From Candidatus Eiseniibacteriota bacterium (lineage in GTDB: Bacteria > Arandabacterota > Arandabacteria > JAGLYR01): a stretch of 21,429 nucleotides of DNA. The notes under the pieces are model-generated. The model worked only from the letters and a program-made list of their open reading frames with translations, was not told where the DNA came from and ran no database searches. The stretch's first letter is position 1. Every line of letters begins with the position of its first letter. A program made the position numbers and the translations under genes. The stretch spans positions 1 to 21,429 of the forward strand of contig JAGLYR010000047.1 of NCBI GenBank assembly GCA_023132135.1, given 5' to 3'. Shown in pieces: positions 6,184 to 14,017 of this stretch.

Positions 6184-8319
6184 ATGGCGGAGGAAGGGTT
6201 GGAGGGGGTAGTCCAGCGAATCACGTTCCATAATCCGGAGAACGACTACACGGTCGCTCGCGTCCAGACGGAAGAGGACACAGATGTGACTACTGTTGTG
6301 GGGAACCTGCCGGGGCTCACCGAGGGAGAGCAGGTTTCCCTCACGGGGAATTGGGCGGAGCATCCCCGGTACGGGCGTCAGTTCAAGGCCACCGGATTCC
6401 ACATGGTAACTCCGACCTCCGTACAGGGTATCCGGAAGTTCCTGGCTTCCGGCGCGATCCGGGGTGTCGGCCCCGAGATGGCCAAACGGCTCACCGGGGT
6501 CTTTGGCGAGGAGACCCTGGATATCATCGACAAGGATCCGGACCGGCTCCTCGAGATTCCCGGCATCGGCAAGAAAAAGAAGGAAGACATCGTGAAGTCC
6601 TGGCGCAGGAAGGCCGATGTCCGGGATCTTCTGGTTTTCCTTCACACACACGGGATTTCGGGCGGCCACGCGGGGAGAATTCACGCCCGGTTTGCCTCCC
6701 AGTCGATCCGTGTCATTCAACAGAATCCGTATGTCCTTGCGGACGAGGTCTGGGGAATCGGATTCCTGACCGCCGATCGCATGGCGCGGAAGCTGGGTGT
6801 CGACCCGGAGTCTCCCGACCGGATTGCCTCCGGGCTGCGGTACACGCTGCGACAAGCTGTGGACCAGGGCCACGTGTGGTTACCCCGGGAAGAACTCACG
6901 CAGTGCGCGGCCGAGTCGCTTGCCATCGAGCTGGTCCAGGTCGAGCAGATCCTCGAAACTCTCCCGGTCGGAGGAGAGGTTGTGATCGAGGACGATCGGG
7001 TTTACCTCTCGGCCTGGTACCGGGCCGAGGTGTCGGTGGCAAAACGCCTCCTGGATCTGGCGGGCCGCAGGTGTGTTCTGGACGGGCAAAATGTGGATGT
7101 GGCTATCGAGGCGGTGGAGAGCCGCCGCCACATAGTGTTTGATGAACGCCAGAAGGAGGCCGTGAAGAAGGCCGTGGGTGGGGGACTCTTTGTCCTGACG
7201 GGGGGACCGGGGACCGGCAAGACCACAATTACCCAGGCTATCATCGATGTTCTCGAGTCCATGGGCAAACGGGTCCTGCTTGCCGCTCCCACGGGACGAG
7301 CGTCGAAGAAACTCTCGGAAGTAACGGGTCGTACGGCTTCGACAATCCACCGGTTGCTGGAGTACAACGCCCAGAGCCAGCTGTTTGGCCGGAACGAGGC
7401 CCGACCCCTGGTCATGGAATTCGTCATCATCGACGAGCAGTCAATGGTGGATCTCATGCTGATGGACTGTCTCCTGAGAGCGATTCCCGCGGGGGGTTCT
7501 CTGATCTTGGTAGGAGATTCGGACCAGCTGCCGTCGGTGGGAGCCGGCAATGTCTTGGCGGATATTCTGGCTTCCGGGCGTGTCCGGAGTGTGAAGCTGG
7601 AGCATATCTTCCGGCAGATGGAACAGAGCATGATAGTGCTCAATGCACACCGGATCAACAATGGCGAATACCCGCGTCTCGGCGAGCGTCCCGAAGAGTT
7701 CGCGTTCGTTGAAGCGGAGGATGCAGGGGATGTGCCCGATCTGATTCAGGGCCTTTGCAAGACTCGACTGCCCGCGCACTTCGGGCTCGATCCGGTGGAC
7801 GATATCCAGGTTCTCTCGCCCATGTACCGGGGCCCCGCAGGTGTGCGGCGTCTCAATGAGGTCCTCCAGCAGGCCCTGAACCCCGAGGGGGTGGCCCTGA
7901 CCGTGGGAGGGCAGCGATTCCGGCAAGGTGACAAGGTGATGCAGATACGCAACAACTATGACAAGGAGGTTTTCAACGGAGACCTGGGTAGAATCATCGG
8001 GACCGACGAGGGGGCCGGCGTGGTCCATGTATCCTTCGACACCGGGATCGTTTCGTACAGGGCGGAGGAGCTGGATGAGTTGGTTCTGGCCTACGCCGCG
8101 ACTATTCACAAGGCCCAGGGAAGTGAGTACCGGGCCGTCGTGATTCCTCTGGTAACGCAGCACTACATCATGCTTCAACGGAATCTGCTGTACACGGCGA
8201 TCACCCGGGCGCGAGAGCTGGTGGTGCTGGTCGGGTCCAAGAGAGCTATCGGGATTGCCGTGCGGAACGACCGCGCCCCGCGGAGGTACAGTTTTCTGGG
8301 AGAGAGACTGCGCGGATGA
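6184..8319 (+). CDS. recD2: RecD2-type superfamily 1B DNA helicase
   Basis: This 711-aa 5'-3' DNA helicase belongs to the RecBC-independent RecD2 family, which acts in DNA repair and replication-fork maintenance. The N-terminal OB-like region (VEGVVQRITFHN-type start) is followed by helix-hairpin-helix repeats around residues 95-140 (IRGVGPEMAKRL, LLEIPGIGKKKK). The helicase core has Walker A LTGGPGTGKTT (about 338-348), motif II IIDEQSM (about 416-421), motif III VGDSDQLPSVGAG, LEHIFRQ, motif V YAATIHKAQGSEY and motif VI LYTAITRAR (about 668). Motif II reads DEQS instead of the more common DEAS. I chose ATG 6184 because GGAGGAG ends 6 nt before it and because the sequence upstream is repeat DNA. 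Length is close to family norms. Confidence 0.93.
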   Translation: MAEEGLEGVVQRITFHNPENDYTVARVQTEEDTDVTTVVGNLPGLTEGEQVSLTGNWAEHPRYGRQFKATGFHMVTPTSVQGIRKFLASGAIRGVGPEMAKRLTGVFGEETLDIIDKDPDRLLEIPGIGKKKKEDIVKSWRRKADVRDLLVFLHTHGISGGHAGRIHARFASQSIRVIQQNPYVLADEVWGIGFLTADRMARKLGVDPESPDRIASGLRYTLRQAVDQGHVWLPREELTQCAAESLAIELVQVEQILETLPVGGEVVIEDDRVYLSAWYRAEVSVAKRLLDLAGRRCVLDGQNVDVAIEAVESRRHIVFDERQKEAVKKAVGGGLFVLTGGPGTGKTTITQAIIDVLESMGKRVLLAAPTGRASKKLSEVTGRTASTIHRLLEYNAQSQLFGRNEARPLVMEFVIIDEQSMVDLMLMDCLLRAIPAGGSLILVGDSDQLPSVGAGNVLADILASGRVRSVKLEHIFRQMEQSMIVLNAHRINNGEYPRLGERPEEFAFVEAEDAGDVPDLIQGLCKTRLPAHFGLDPVDDIQVLSPMYRGPAGVRRLNEVLQQALNPEGVALTVGGQRFRQGDKVMQIRNNYDKEVFNGDLGRIIGTDEGAGVVHVSFDTGIVSYRAEELDELVLAYAATIHKAQGSEYRAVVIPLVTQHYIMLQRNLLYTAITRARELVVLVGSKRAIGIAVRNDRAPRRYSFLGERLRG

Positions 8320-8350
8320 TAGCCCCTCGACACTTTCTACGCTTTTGCAC

Positions 8351-8378
8351 TTGACAGATTGCAAGCTTTTGCTAGTAT
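8351..8378 (+). promoter_or_regulatory. Sigma70-type promoter upstream of structured RNA candidate
   Basis: TTGACA (8351-8356), a 16-bp spacer and TAGTAT (8373-8378) lie 31 nt after the recD2 stop. The word GCTTTTGC occurs as a direct repeat at 8341-8348 and 8365-8372, on either side of the -35. No coding region with a good ribosome site follows for several hundred bases. Confidence 0.5.
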
Positions 8379-8381
8379 TGG

Positions 8382-8730
8382 CGCGCATTACTGAAACGCA
8401 GATAAAAGTAGCCGCTTCCTTTGCGGCGCCAGTTCAATAGACCTGCTATTGAAGACCATGGAGCCCCTGATCGGTTGTCTCATCAGGTACCGCTCGAATG
8501 CTAGTGGGACGGGGTTCTGCGTAGTGAGTTTCGCTGGATGGTCTTCCACCGTGGGAGACAGAAACTGCCACCTCCCTCGGCGCTTGCTGCCCTGTATGCC
8601 CCTGGGTTGGTAACGCGGGTTACACCTACTACCCAAGGTTGCACTCTTGTCCGGCGGCGGAAGTAATTGCGCTGGCGTAAGAAACCGTGTCCGGCAGCAG
8701 AACTGTCGAAAGTGTGGCTGTTCTTTTGCC
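8382..8730 (+). ncRNA. Candidate structured non-coding RNA or long leader
   Basis: Downstream of the promoter there is no persuasive coding sequence but dense hairpin potential. GCCGC/GCGGC pairs at 8411-8427, and TTCAATAG/CTATTGAA (8433-8453) is a perfect 8-bp stem. CCTGAT/ATCAGG pairs at 8466-8487. CCGTGGGAG/CTCCCTCGG (8549-8580) has one mismatch. GTAAC-GCGG-GTTAC (8610-8623) sits inside TGGGT/ACCCA (8603-8635). A long-range stem GTTCTGC (8514-8520)/GCAGAAC (8697-8703), extended by GAC/GTC, would close a domain of about 200 nt. GTTCTTTT follows at 8720. The layout fits a stable RNA such as a divergent 6S RNA, but I could not match any known family. It could instead be the leader of the small gene at 8965. 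Confidence 0.4.
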
Positions 8731-8964
8731 ATTGGCACATTATTGGCCGCCGAATTGCCGGATACAGGAATGGGGGTTCAGGTACTAACAGTATGGGAAC
8801 AAATCAGTAAGAGAACAACCGGTAAAAGAGCGAGTCTGGCATCAGACTTGCAGGACACTTGGGTGAAGGACGTAAGGAAGCTCAGGGTCCGGGGCTCGGG
8901 ATCCGATAGTGAGAAGGGGATCGTAGAGTCCGGAGATGTTCAAGCCCAAGGGGGGGCGAGTGAC

Positions 8965-9216
8965 ATGAGTCTTGCTATCGTTTTGGTCTGCCTGGTCTTT
9001 TACCTCGGTCTGGCTGTTGTGATCGGGAGGTTCTGCGGAATCAACTCAGCCTGGGAGCGGGCTGTCCGGGACGTCGGCTGGCGGGAAGCGGCGTCAGACA
9101 GCTTGAGTAATCAAGAGATCGAAGGGAAGAAGCTGGACGAGGCTGAGAGAATTCTGAGAAGGACAAGGGCAACGACACAGGTCGAGGAGTCGGACCCGGC
9201 AGCACAAACAGTCTAG
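8965..9216 (+). CDS. Small membrane protein of unknown function
   Basis: I do not recognise this 83-aa protein. It begins with one hydrophobic segment (MSLAIVLVCLVFYLGLAVVIG, residues 1-21), followed by RFCGINSAWERAVRDVGW and a charged, probably helical C-terminal half rich in Glu, Arg and Lys. A single-pass inner-membrane protein with a cytoplasmic tail is the simplest reading. ATG 8965 is chosen because a G-run (8950-8956) lies 8 nt upstream and the hydrophobic segment starts immediately after it. The open frame extends upstream to a TTG at 8647, but that part overlaps the structured RNA candidate and reads like non-coding DNA. It follows the promoter at 8351 and could be its first translated gene. 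Confidence 0.5.
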   Translation: MSLAIVLVCLVFYLGLAVVIGRFCGINSAWERAVRDVGWREAASDSLSNQEIEGKKLDEAERILRRTRATTQVEESDPAAQTV

Positions 9217-9352
9217 CCCGCTCGAAAGAGGACCGGGCGTCAGTCTCAAGAGGGGACTATTTCCCAGAAACCCAGGGGCGAGATTGCCGGCTTCGCGCAG
9301 GTGATCAGCGGTGGGAAAGGGTCACCGGGGGAGGCGGACGGCCCGGTCCTTC

Positions 9353-9533
9353 TAGCCTGCATTTCTCACCAGTTTTCTGCTACGGTACCGGTCCATGGGC
9401 TGCGAGGTACCTTTTCCCTCGTCGCTTCCCCAACGTAGCCACGGCTACGCCTTCGGGAGCGACTCAGTCCAAAGGCGCCTCTCGCCACATGGCCCGGCCC
9501 CTCGCGACGAAACCTGGTGAGAAACGCAGGCTA
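9353..9533. repeat. 181-bp MITE-like palindromic element
   Basis: Terminal inverted repeats TAGCCTGCATTTCTCACCAG (9353-9372) and CTGGTGAGAAACGCAGGCTA (9514-9533) match at 19 of 20 positions. The interior is also imperfectly self-complementary: CCGGTCCATGG against CCACATGGCCCGG, GTCGCTTCCC against GGGAGCGAC, and CGTAGC-CACG-GCTACG at the centre. It has no coding capacity and no obvious target-site duplication. One arm recurs at 18422-18440. Outside this element, 9217-9352 shows nothing I can name. Confidence 0.65.
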
Positions 9534-9553
9534 AACCCTCTCGCTACGGGATT

Positions 9554-9804
9554 CCTGAATAACCCAAGCTACAACGGCAGCTATCCACAACAGTACTCCC
9601 CAATCCCAGTCGCCTGTCACCCTGTCACCTGTCACTGGATCTATGCATCGGTCTTGCCTGTATGACGTGGGCGAGTGACAAAGTGTCGAGTGTCGAGGAA
9701 ATAGGGCAGAAGTCCGCAGGCTAGGGACTGCTTCCGATGCCCTTTTCCTTGGACCAGGGACTAGGGACTACGCACTAGGGACTTGTTCTTATGCCCTTCT
9801 CCTT
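9554..9804. repeat. Cluster of degenerate intergenic repeats
   Basis: The cluster contains several blocks: CCTGAATAACCCAAGC (9554-9569); TCCCCAATCCCAGTCGC (about 9597-9613); three CTGTCAC units (9614-9635); GTGTCGAGTGTCGAGGAAAT with its lead-in (9669-9702); and two 30-bp units beginning CTAGGGACT at 9721 and 9775 (25 of 30 matching). The first, second and fourth blocks recur at 21322-21428 in a different order. No gene is supported in 9534-9840. Confidence 0.6.
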
Positions 9805-9840
9805 CCTTCCCATTTCCCCGCATCGCTATGCAGTTGTCTT

Positions 9841-9870
9841 TTGACATTGCCGGGCATCCCCGCGTATAAT
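9841..9870 (+). promoter_or_regulatory. uvrA promoter (consensus -35 and -10)
   Basis: TTGACA (9841-9846), an 18-bp spacer and TATAAT (9865-9870) match the sigma70 consensus exactly. Transcription would start near 9877, giving a leader of about 100 nt. The leader contains a GAGCGC/GCGCTC hairpin (9910-9934) and an AGCATTGGGATTGGGATGG motif (9942-9960). No E. coli-type SOS box (CTG-N10-CAG) is seen around it. Confidence 0.75.
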
Positions 9871-9975
9871 GAAGGATTCGGGAGAGGTGTGAGGCGCGTG
9901 CCGATGTGTGAGCGCGTATTTGGCGTAGGCGCTCGGCACTCAGCATTGGGATTGGGATGGAGGCGGGCGGGACTC

Positions 9976-12756
9976 ATGGAGAAGACGATCCGCATCACGG
10001 GCGCACGTGAGAACAATCTCAAGGGCATCAATCTGGAGCTGCGCAGGGGCCTCCTGCATGTCTTCAGCGGCGTCAGCGGCTCGGGGAAGTCGTCGCTCGC
10101 CGTGGATACGCTGTTTGCTGAGGGCCAGCGCCGGTACATTGAATCGCTTTCCACCTACGCACGCCAGTTCCTGGAAAAGATGAAACGGGCGGATGTGGAT
10201 CGCATCGAAGGGCTCCCACCGGCCATCCTCATCGAGAGAGCCAATCCCGTTACCTCCTCGCGGTCGACCGTTGGGACCGCAACCGAGATCCATGACTATC
10301 TCCGGCTTCTCTACGCTCGGGTGGGGCGCGTGTATTGCCCGGTCTGCAGCGGGCAAGTCTCGGCGGGAACGGTGGACGGGGCTGTGGATTGGATACTGGC
10401 GCGCGATAGCCGGATCCGCATCATGGTCCTTTTCCCGGCGGAGGTGGAGGGCAACCCCGAGGTTGGTCTCGCTCTGTGGAGGAAGGAAGGGTTCACCCGG
10501 ATGCTCCTGGGCGATGCCGCGGTGGATTTCTCCTCGGCCCCCCTGCCGGATGAGTGGCAGAAAGAACCGGCTTGGATCATCGTGGATCGGTTGACCGCAA
10601 GCAGCGACAACCGCACGCGGTTGACCGACTCCCTCGAAGTGGCTTTCCGGGAGGGGGGGGGAGTGGCCGGGGTATGGGTCGAGGACCAGGGAATCCGCAG
10701 GTTCACCCGGGAATTCGCCTGCCAGGAGTGCGGCGCCCGGTACGAGCGGCCGTCGCCCCTTCTTTTTTCCTTCAACAGCTCCCGAGGTGCGTGCCCACAG
10801 TGCCATGGGTTCGGCAACGAGCTGCGGTTTCTCCCGGAACTGATTGTCCCGGACGGGACGAAGACACTGGAGAAGGGCGCGGTGGACCCGTGGTACCGGT
10901 CCACCTACCGCTACATGCACCGGCGCCTTCTGCTGCTGGCCCCCGAGGTGGGTGTGCGGCTGGATGTCCCCTGGGAGGATCTGACCGACCCGGAGCGCGA
11001 AGCTGTACTCCATGGGAAAGACCGGCTCCGCGGCGCCGTGCCGTTCCTGAACCGACTCTACAGAAAGCGCTACAGGATGCATGTCCGGTTCTTCCTGAAG
11101 CGGTATCTGCGGCCCGTTACCTGCGACCTGTGCGGGGGGAATCGTCTGCGGCCGGAAGCCCTGGCCGTTCGCATCGAGCATCTGAACATTGCGCAGTTCA
11201 CGGGTCTGCCGGTCTCCAAGGCCCTGCGGTTCATCCGGTCCCTGACTCTGTCGGAGGAGGAACAGCAGATTGCCGCGAGGTTGATGCAGGAGATCCAGGA
11301 TCGGTTGAACTGCCTGGACCAGATTGGCTTGGGCTATCTCACACTCGACCGTGTCACGAAAACCTTGTCCGGTGGAGAGGCGCAGAGGATCACATTGGCT
11401 GCGTCCCTGGGTTCGAACCTGGTGGAAACGCTGTACGTTCTTGATGAGCCGACGGTCGGGCTTCATCCTCGCGATGGGGCGCGCCTCATCGCGATTCTCA
11501 AGCGACTCCGGGATCTGGGCAACACCCTGGTGGTGGTGGAGCACGACCGGGAGGTGATCTCGGCGGCCGACTACCTCTGGGATCTGGGGCCCAAGTCGGG
11601 CGAGCAGGGGGGACGAATCGTTTGCCAGGGACCGCCGGACGTTGTAGCTCGGGAAGGAGAGTCGGTGACGGCGCGGTATCTCCGCGATGAACTCCGCGTG
11701 GCCACTGCCGAGAAGCGCCGGGTCCCCCAGGGCAAATGGCTCCAGGTGCTGGGGGCCAGCGAGCACAATCTCAAGGGCATCGATGTGGCAATCCCGCTGG
11801 GCCTGCTGGTGGCTATGACGGGGGTGTCGGGTTCCGGCAAGAGCACGTTGGTCTACGATACGCTGTACCGGGCCCTCAGCCATCTTCTCAATAGTCCGGT
11901 CGGCGAGGCAGGACGGCACCGGGAGGTACGGGGCGCCGAGCATATCTCCGAGGTGATCGTGGTCGACCAGAGCCCCATCGGGCGCTCGCCGCGGTCCAAC
12001 CCGGCAACCTATGTGAAAGCGTTCGATCCTGTTCGGGAAGCCTTCGCCGGGACCCCGGCCGCGAAGCTGCGGGGCTTCGCGGCCAAGGATTTCTCCTTCA
12101 ATGTTCCCGGCGGACGGTGTGAGGCCTGCCGCGGCGAAGGCGCTGTGCGAGTTGAGATGCATTTTCTGGCGGATGTCTTTGTCCCATGCGAGATGTGCGG
12201 GGGCAAACGGTTCAGCAAGGGGATTCTGGAGGTCACGATCCAGGGCAGGAACATCTGGGACGTGCTCAACCTCACTGTGGATCAGGCCTATGTGTTCTTC
12301 TCCCGGTACCCGAGAGTCGGGGCCAGGTTGAGGTTTCTCAAACAGGTAGGACTCGGCTACCTTCGCCTCGGCCAGCCGGCCAACAGGCTCTCGGGTGGTG
12401 AAGCGCAGCGGCTCAAGATTGCACGGGAGCTGGGAAAGGCGAAGAAGAAGGACACCTTGTATCTCCTGGACGAACCGACTACCGGTCTCCATCCGCATGA
12501 CGTGGATGTCCTTGTAAAGGTGCTGAGGTGTCTGGTTGACGCAGGCAACACGGTTGTGGTGATCGAGCACAATATGGACCTGGTCAGAGCCGCGGACTAC
12601 TGCATTGATCTGGGGCCGGGGGGTGGGGAAGAAGGCGGGTGGGTCGTGGCCTGTGGTACGCCGGAGGAAATTGCCGCTGTCCCGGAATCGTACACGGGCC
12701 AGTGGCTCGCAGCAGGGAACAGGGAGAATGCTGGTGGGAAACGCACGCAGAGATAA
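9976..12756 (+). CDS. uvrA: UvrABC excision repair subunit A
   Basis: This 926-aa protein is the damage-recognition ATPase of nucleotide excision repair, which loads UvrB. It has two ABC modules. Walker A1 is GVSGSGKSS (32-40), signature 1 is LSGGEAQRITLA (about 465) with VLDEPTVGLHPRD. Walker A2 is GVSGSGKST (about 615), signature 2 is LSGGEAQRLKIA (about 805) with LLDEPTTGLHPHD. Zinc modules are CQEC...CPQC (about 249-275) and CEAC...CEMC (about 715-740); a third Cys pair is CDLCGG. The UvrB-binding region (about 135-225) is present, unlike in UvrA2 proteins. ATG 9976 follows a GGAGGCGGGCGGG stretch. The usual HNPRSTVGTVTEI reads TSSRSTVGTATEI here, a lineage variant. It appears monocistronic. 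Confidence 0.95.
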   Translation: MEKTIRITGARENNLKGINLELRRGLLHVFSGVSGSGKSSLAVDTLFAEGQRRYIESLSTYARQFLEKMKRADVDRIEGLPPAILIERANPVTSSRSTVGTATEIHDYLRLLYARVGRVYCPVCSGQVSAGTVDGAVDWILARDSRIRIMVLFPAEVEGNPEVGLALWRKEGFTRMLLGDAAVDFSSAPLPDEWQKEPAWIIVDRLTASSDNRTRLTDSLEVAFREGGGVAGVWVEDQGIRRFTREFACQECGARYERPSPLLFSFNSSRGACPQCHGFGNELRFLPELIVPDGTKTLEKGAVDPWYRSTYRYMHRRLLLLAPEVGVRLDVPWEDLTDPEREAVLHGKDRLRGAVPFLNRLYRKRYRMHVRFFLKRYLRPVTCDLCGGNRLRPEALAVRIEHLNIAQFTGLPVSKALRFIRSLTLSEEEQQIAARLMQEIQDRLNCLDQIGLGYLTLDRVTKTLSGGEAQRITLAASLGSNLVETLYVLDEPTVGLHPRDGARLIAILKRLRDLGNTLVVVEHDREVISAADYLWDLGPKSGEQGGRIVCQGPPDVVAREGESVTARYLRDELRVATAEKRRVPQGKWLQVLGASEHNLKGIDVAIPLGLLVAMTGVSGSGKSTLVYDTLYRALSHLLNSPVGEAGRHREVRGAEHISEVIVVDQSPIGRSPRSNPATYVKAFDPVREAFAGTPAAKLRGFAAKDFSFNVPGGRCEACRGEGAVRVEMHFLADVFVPCEMCGGKRFSKGILEVTIQGRNIWDVLNLTVDQAYVFFSRYPRVGARLRFLKQVGLGYLRLGQPANRLSGGEAQRLKIARELGKAKKKDTLYLLDEPTTGLHPHDVDVLVKVLRCLVDAGNTVVVIEHNMDLVRAADYCIDLGPGGGEEGGWVVACGTPEEIAAVPESYTGQWLAAGNRENAGGKRTQR

Positions 12757-12760
12757 GGGG

Positions 12761-12788
12761 TTGACAGGCGGAAGCCGGGTGATATAGT
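12761..12788 (+). promoter_or_regulatory. Promoter of the lipoprotein gene
   Basis: TTGACA (12761-12766), a 16-bp spacer and TATAGT (12783-12788) begin 5 bp after the uvrA stop. The leader of about 55 nt contains AGCATTGGAATTGGAGGATGG-like DNA (12826-12846), similar to the motif just upstream of uvrA at 9942-9960. Confidence 0.65.
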
Positions 12789-12851
12789 CTTCGCGGGATT
12801 GCATGTCCATTCGAATTACGAACCGAGCATTGGAATTGGAGGATGGTAGCT

Positions 12852-13763
12852 ATGAGGTATGTCCTTCGTGTGGCGGTGCTGGCGGTGGTGGTGGGGAGTT
12901 TGGGCGCCGGTTGCCAATTGGGCGAGAGGGTAGACAGGCCGAACCTGGAACCCAACACCTTCATCGAGGAAGGCTATCCTAACGAGAACCAGACGTGGCT
13001 GAGTAGCGCGGCTTCGTTCCGGTTCTTCGGGGCCGATCCCGACAACGAGATCGTAGCGTACCACACGAAGCTCGAACCAGCGATTTTCATAGGAATCGAT
13101 CCCGGCAACGGGGAGGAAGTACAGGTTTGGCCCGGTGAGCCCGCCTACAGCGAGGGCACGATGGATTTCGTGGATACGCTGTGGTTTGGGGACATAGATT
13201 GCTGGGATCCTGTCTCGGAGTCCGTTTCCTGCGACCACCTGATCGAGAACGCGGACGGCAGGATCATTCCCCCGGACTCCGTGATCTCATTCTTTGACTG
13301 GGAGCGAACGGAAACCCAGAACCGGAACTACCAGGCTTTGTTCGATGCCCTCTACCGCTTTTCCGTCAAGGCCGTGGACGAGGGAGACAGAGAAGATCCA
13401 TATCCGGCCAGGAGGCATTTCCTGGTTCTGGCAGCGACGTGGCCGGATATTGTGGTTGACCGTTGCCCCCCACCCAGAGATGCGAGCCCGAGAGAGTACA
13501 TGGAATTCCATGGCGAGCTGGGCAGCTTGGAGCCGTGGGAATTCCTGTACTCCTGTATGCTGCTGAGTGATCAGGAGCCGGGTCAGTGTAGCCTGTGCCA
13601 CACCTTCACTGACTGGCAGTCGGGGGTCACGCAGGTTTCCTATGCAGGCCTGCAACCAGGTGTGACGTACACTTTCCGCGTGAAGTGTGCGGTGGAGCGC
13701 GCTGGTGTCACGATCGAGAGCCGGGGCTACGAGGAATGCGCATTCACCATACGATCCAAGTAG
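12852..13763 (+). CDS. Putative lipoprotein with FnIII-like C-terminal segment
   Basis: This 303-aa protein of unknown function has a short hydrophobic signal ending in a lipobox-like LGAGC (Cys21). Export and lipid anchoring, probably to the outer membrane, are therefore likely. The mature part contains SAASFRFFGADPDNEIVAYHTKLE and, near the C-terminus, VTQVSYAGLQPGVTYTFRVKCAVE. The latter resembles the last strands of a fibronectin type III domain. A CSLCHTF sequence (one CxxCH) is present just before it and could in principle bind haem, but nothing else supports a cytochrome. GGAGG (12838-12842) directly abuts ATG 12843 and lies 9 nt before ATG 12852, so 12852 is preferred. The gene has its own promoter and is followed by a strong terminator, so it is probably monocistronic. 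Confidence 0.7.
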   Translation: MRYVLRVAVLAVVVGSLGAGCQLGERVDRPNLEPNTFIEEGYPNENQTWLSSAASFRFFGADPDNEIVAYHTKLEPAIFIGIDPGNGEEVQVWPGEPAYSEGTMDFVDTLWFGDIDCWDPVSESVSCDHLIENADGRIIPPDSVISFFDWERTETQNRNYQALFDALYRFSVKAVDEGDREDPYPARRHFLVLAATWPDIVVDRCPPPRDASPREYMEFHGELGSLEPWEFLYSCMLLSDQEPGQCSLCHTFTDWQSGVTQVSYAGLQPGVTYTFRVKCAVERAGVTIESRGYEECAFTIRSK

Positions 13764-13883
13764 GTGGAAGCGTTCCCAGCCGCTCTCGCAACGGGATTGC
13801 CGAGTAACCTGCGCTGCAACCCGGGGTCGGGACTTGTGCATCATCCGGGCCGGGACTCCGGGTACGCGGGAGTTCATCGCCTC

Positions 13884-13940
13884 GCCGGAAGACCCTCTCC
13901 TCCGGATTTCCGGAGACGAGGGTCTTCCGGCTTTGTCTTT
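13884..13940 (+). terminator. Strong intrinsic terminator
   Basis: GCCGGAAGACCCTC (13884-13897) pairs perfectly with GAGGGTCTTCCGGC (13918-13931). An inner stem CTCCGGA/TCCGGAG (13900-13915) sits within it, and TTTGTCTTTAT follows. It lies about 120 nt after the lipoprotein stop and 78 nt before tonB. The rest of 13764-14017 holds no clear feature, and the tonB promoter was not identified. Confidence 0.85.
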
Positions 13941-14017
13941 ATCAATGTGATCTGTGGATGGCCCGGATTGCGCCTGCGCGCACAGACCGGCAGCGCACGC
14001 TATCACGGAGCGCGCAC

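Noticed and set aside
5812-6873. Minus-strand frame of about 353 codons over the recD2 5' end and repeats
   Set aside because: It contains translated repeat DNA and the antisense of recD2; no independent support.
8382-8730. Assignment to RNase P RNA, tmRNA or SRP RNA
   Set aside because: The conserved GGAAAGTCC-type RNase P core, the tRNA-like ends of tmRNA and the SRP GGAAGGAAGCAGCC-type loop were not found; 6S remains possible but unproven.
8647-8964. N-terminal extension of the small membrane protein to TTG 8647
   Set aside because: It overlaps the structured RNA candidate, lacks a good ribosome site, and ATG 8965 immediately precedes the hydrophobic segment.
9940-12810. Very long open frame (about 956 codons) on the minus strand opposite uvrA
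   Set aside because: The forward frame is unmistakably UvrA. The antisense frame has no recognisable domain and is a by-product of high GC third positions.
13592-13612. CxxCH in the lipoprotein as evidence of a c-type cytochrome
   Set aside because: It is a single motif with no distal Met/His context or cytochrome-like fold, embedded before an FnIII-like segment.
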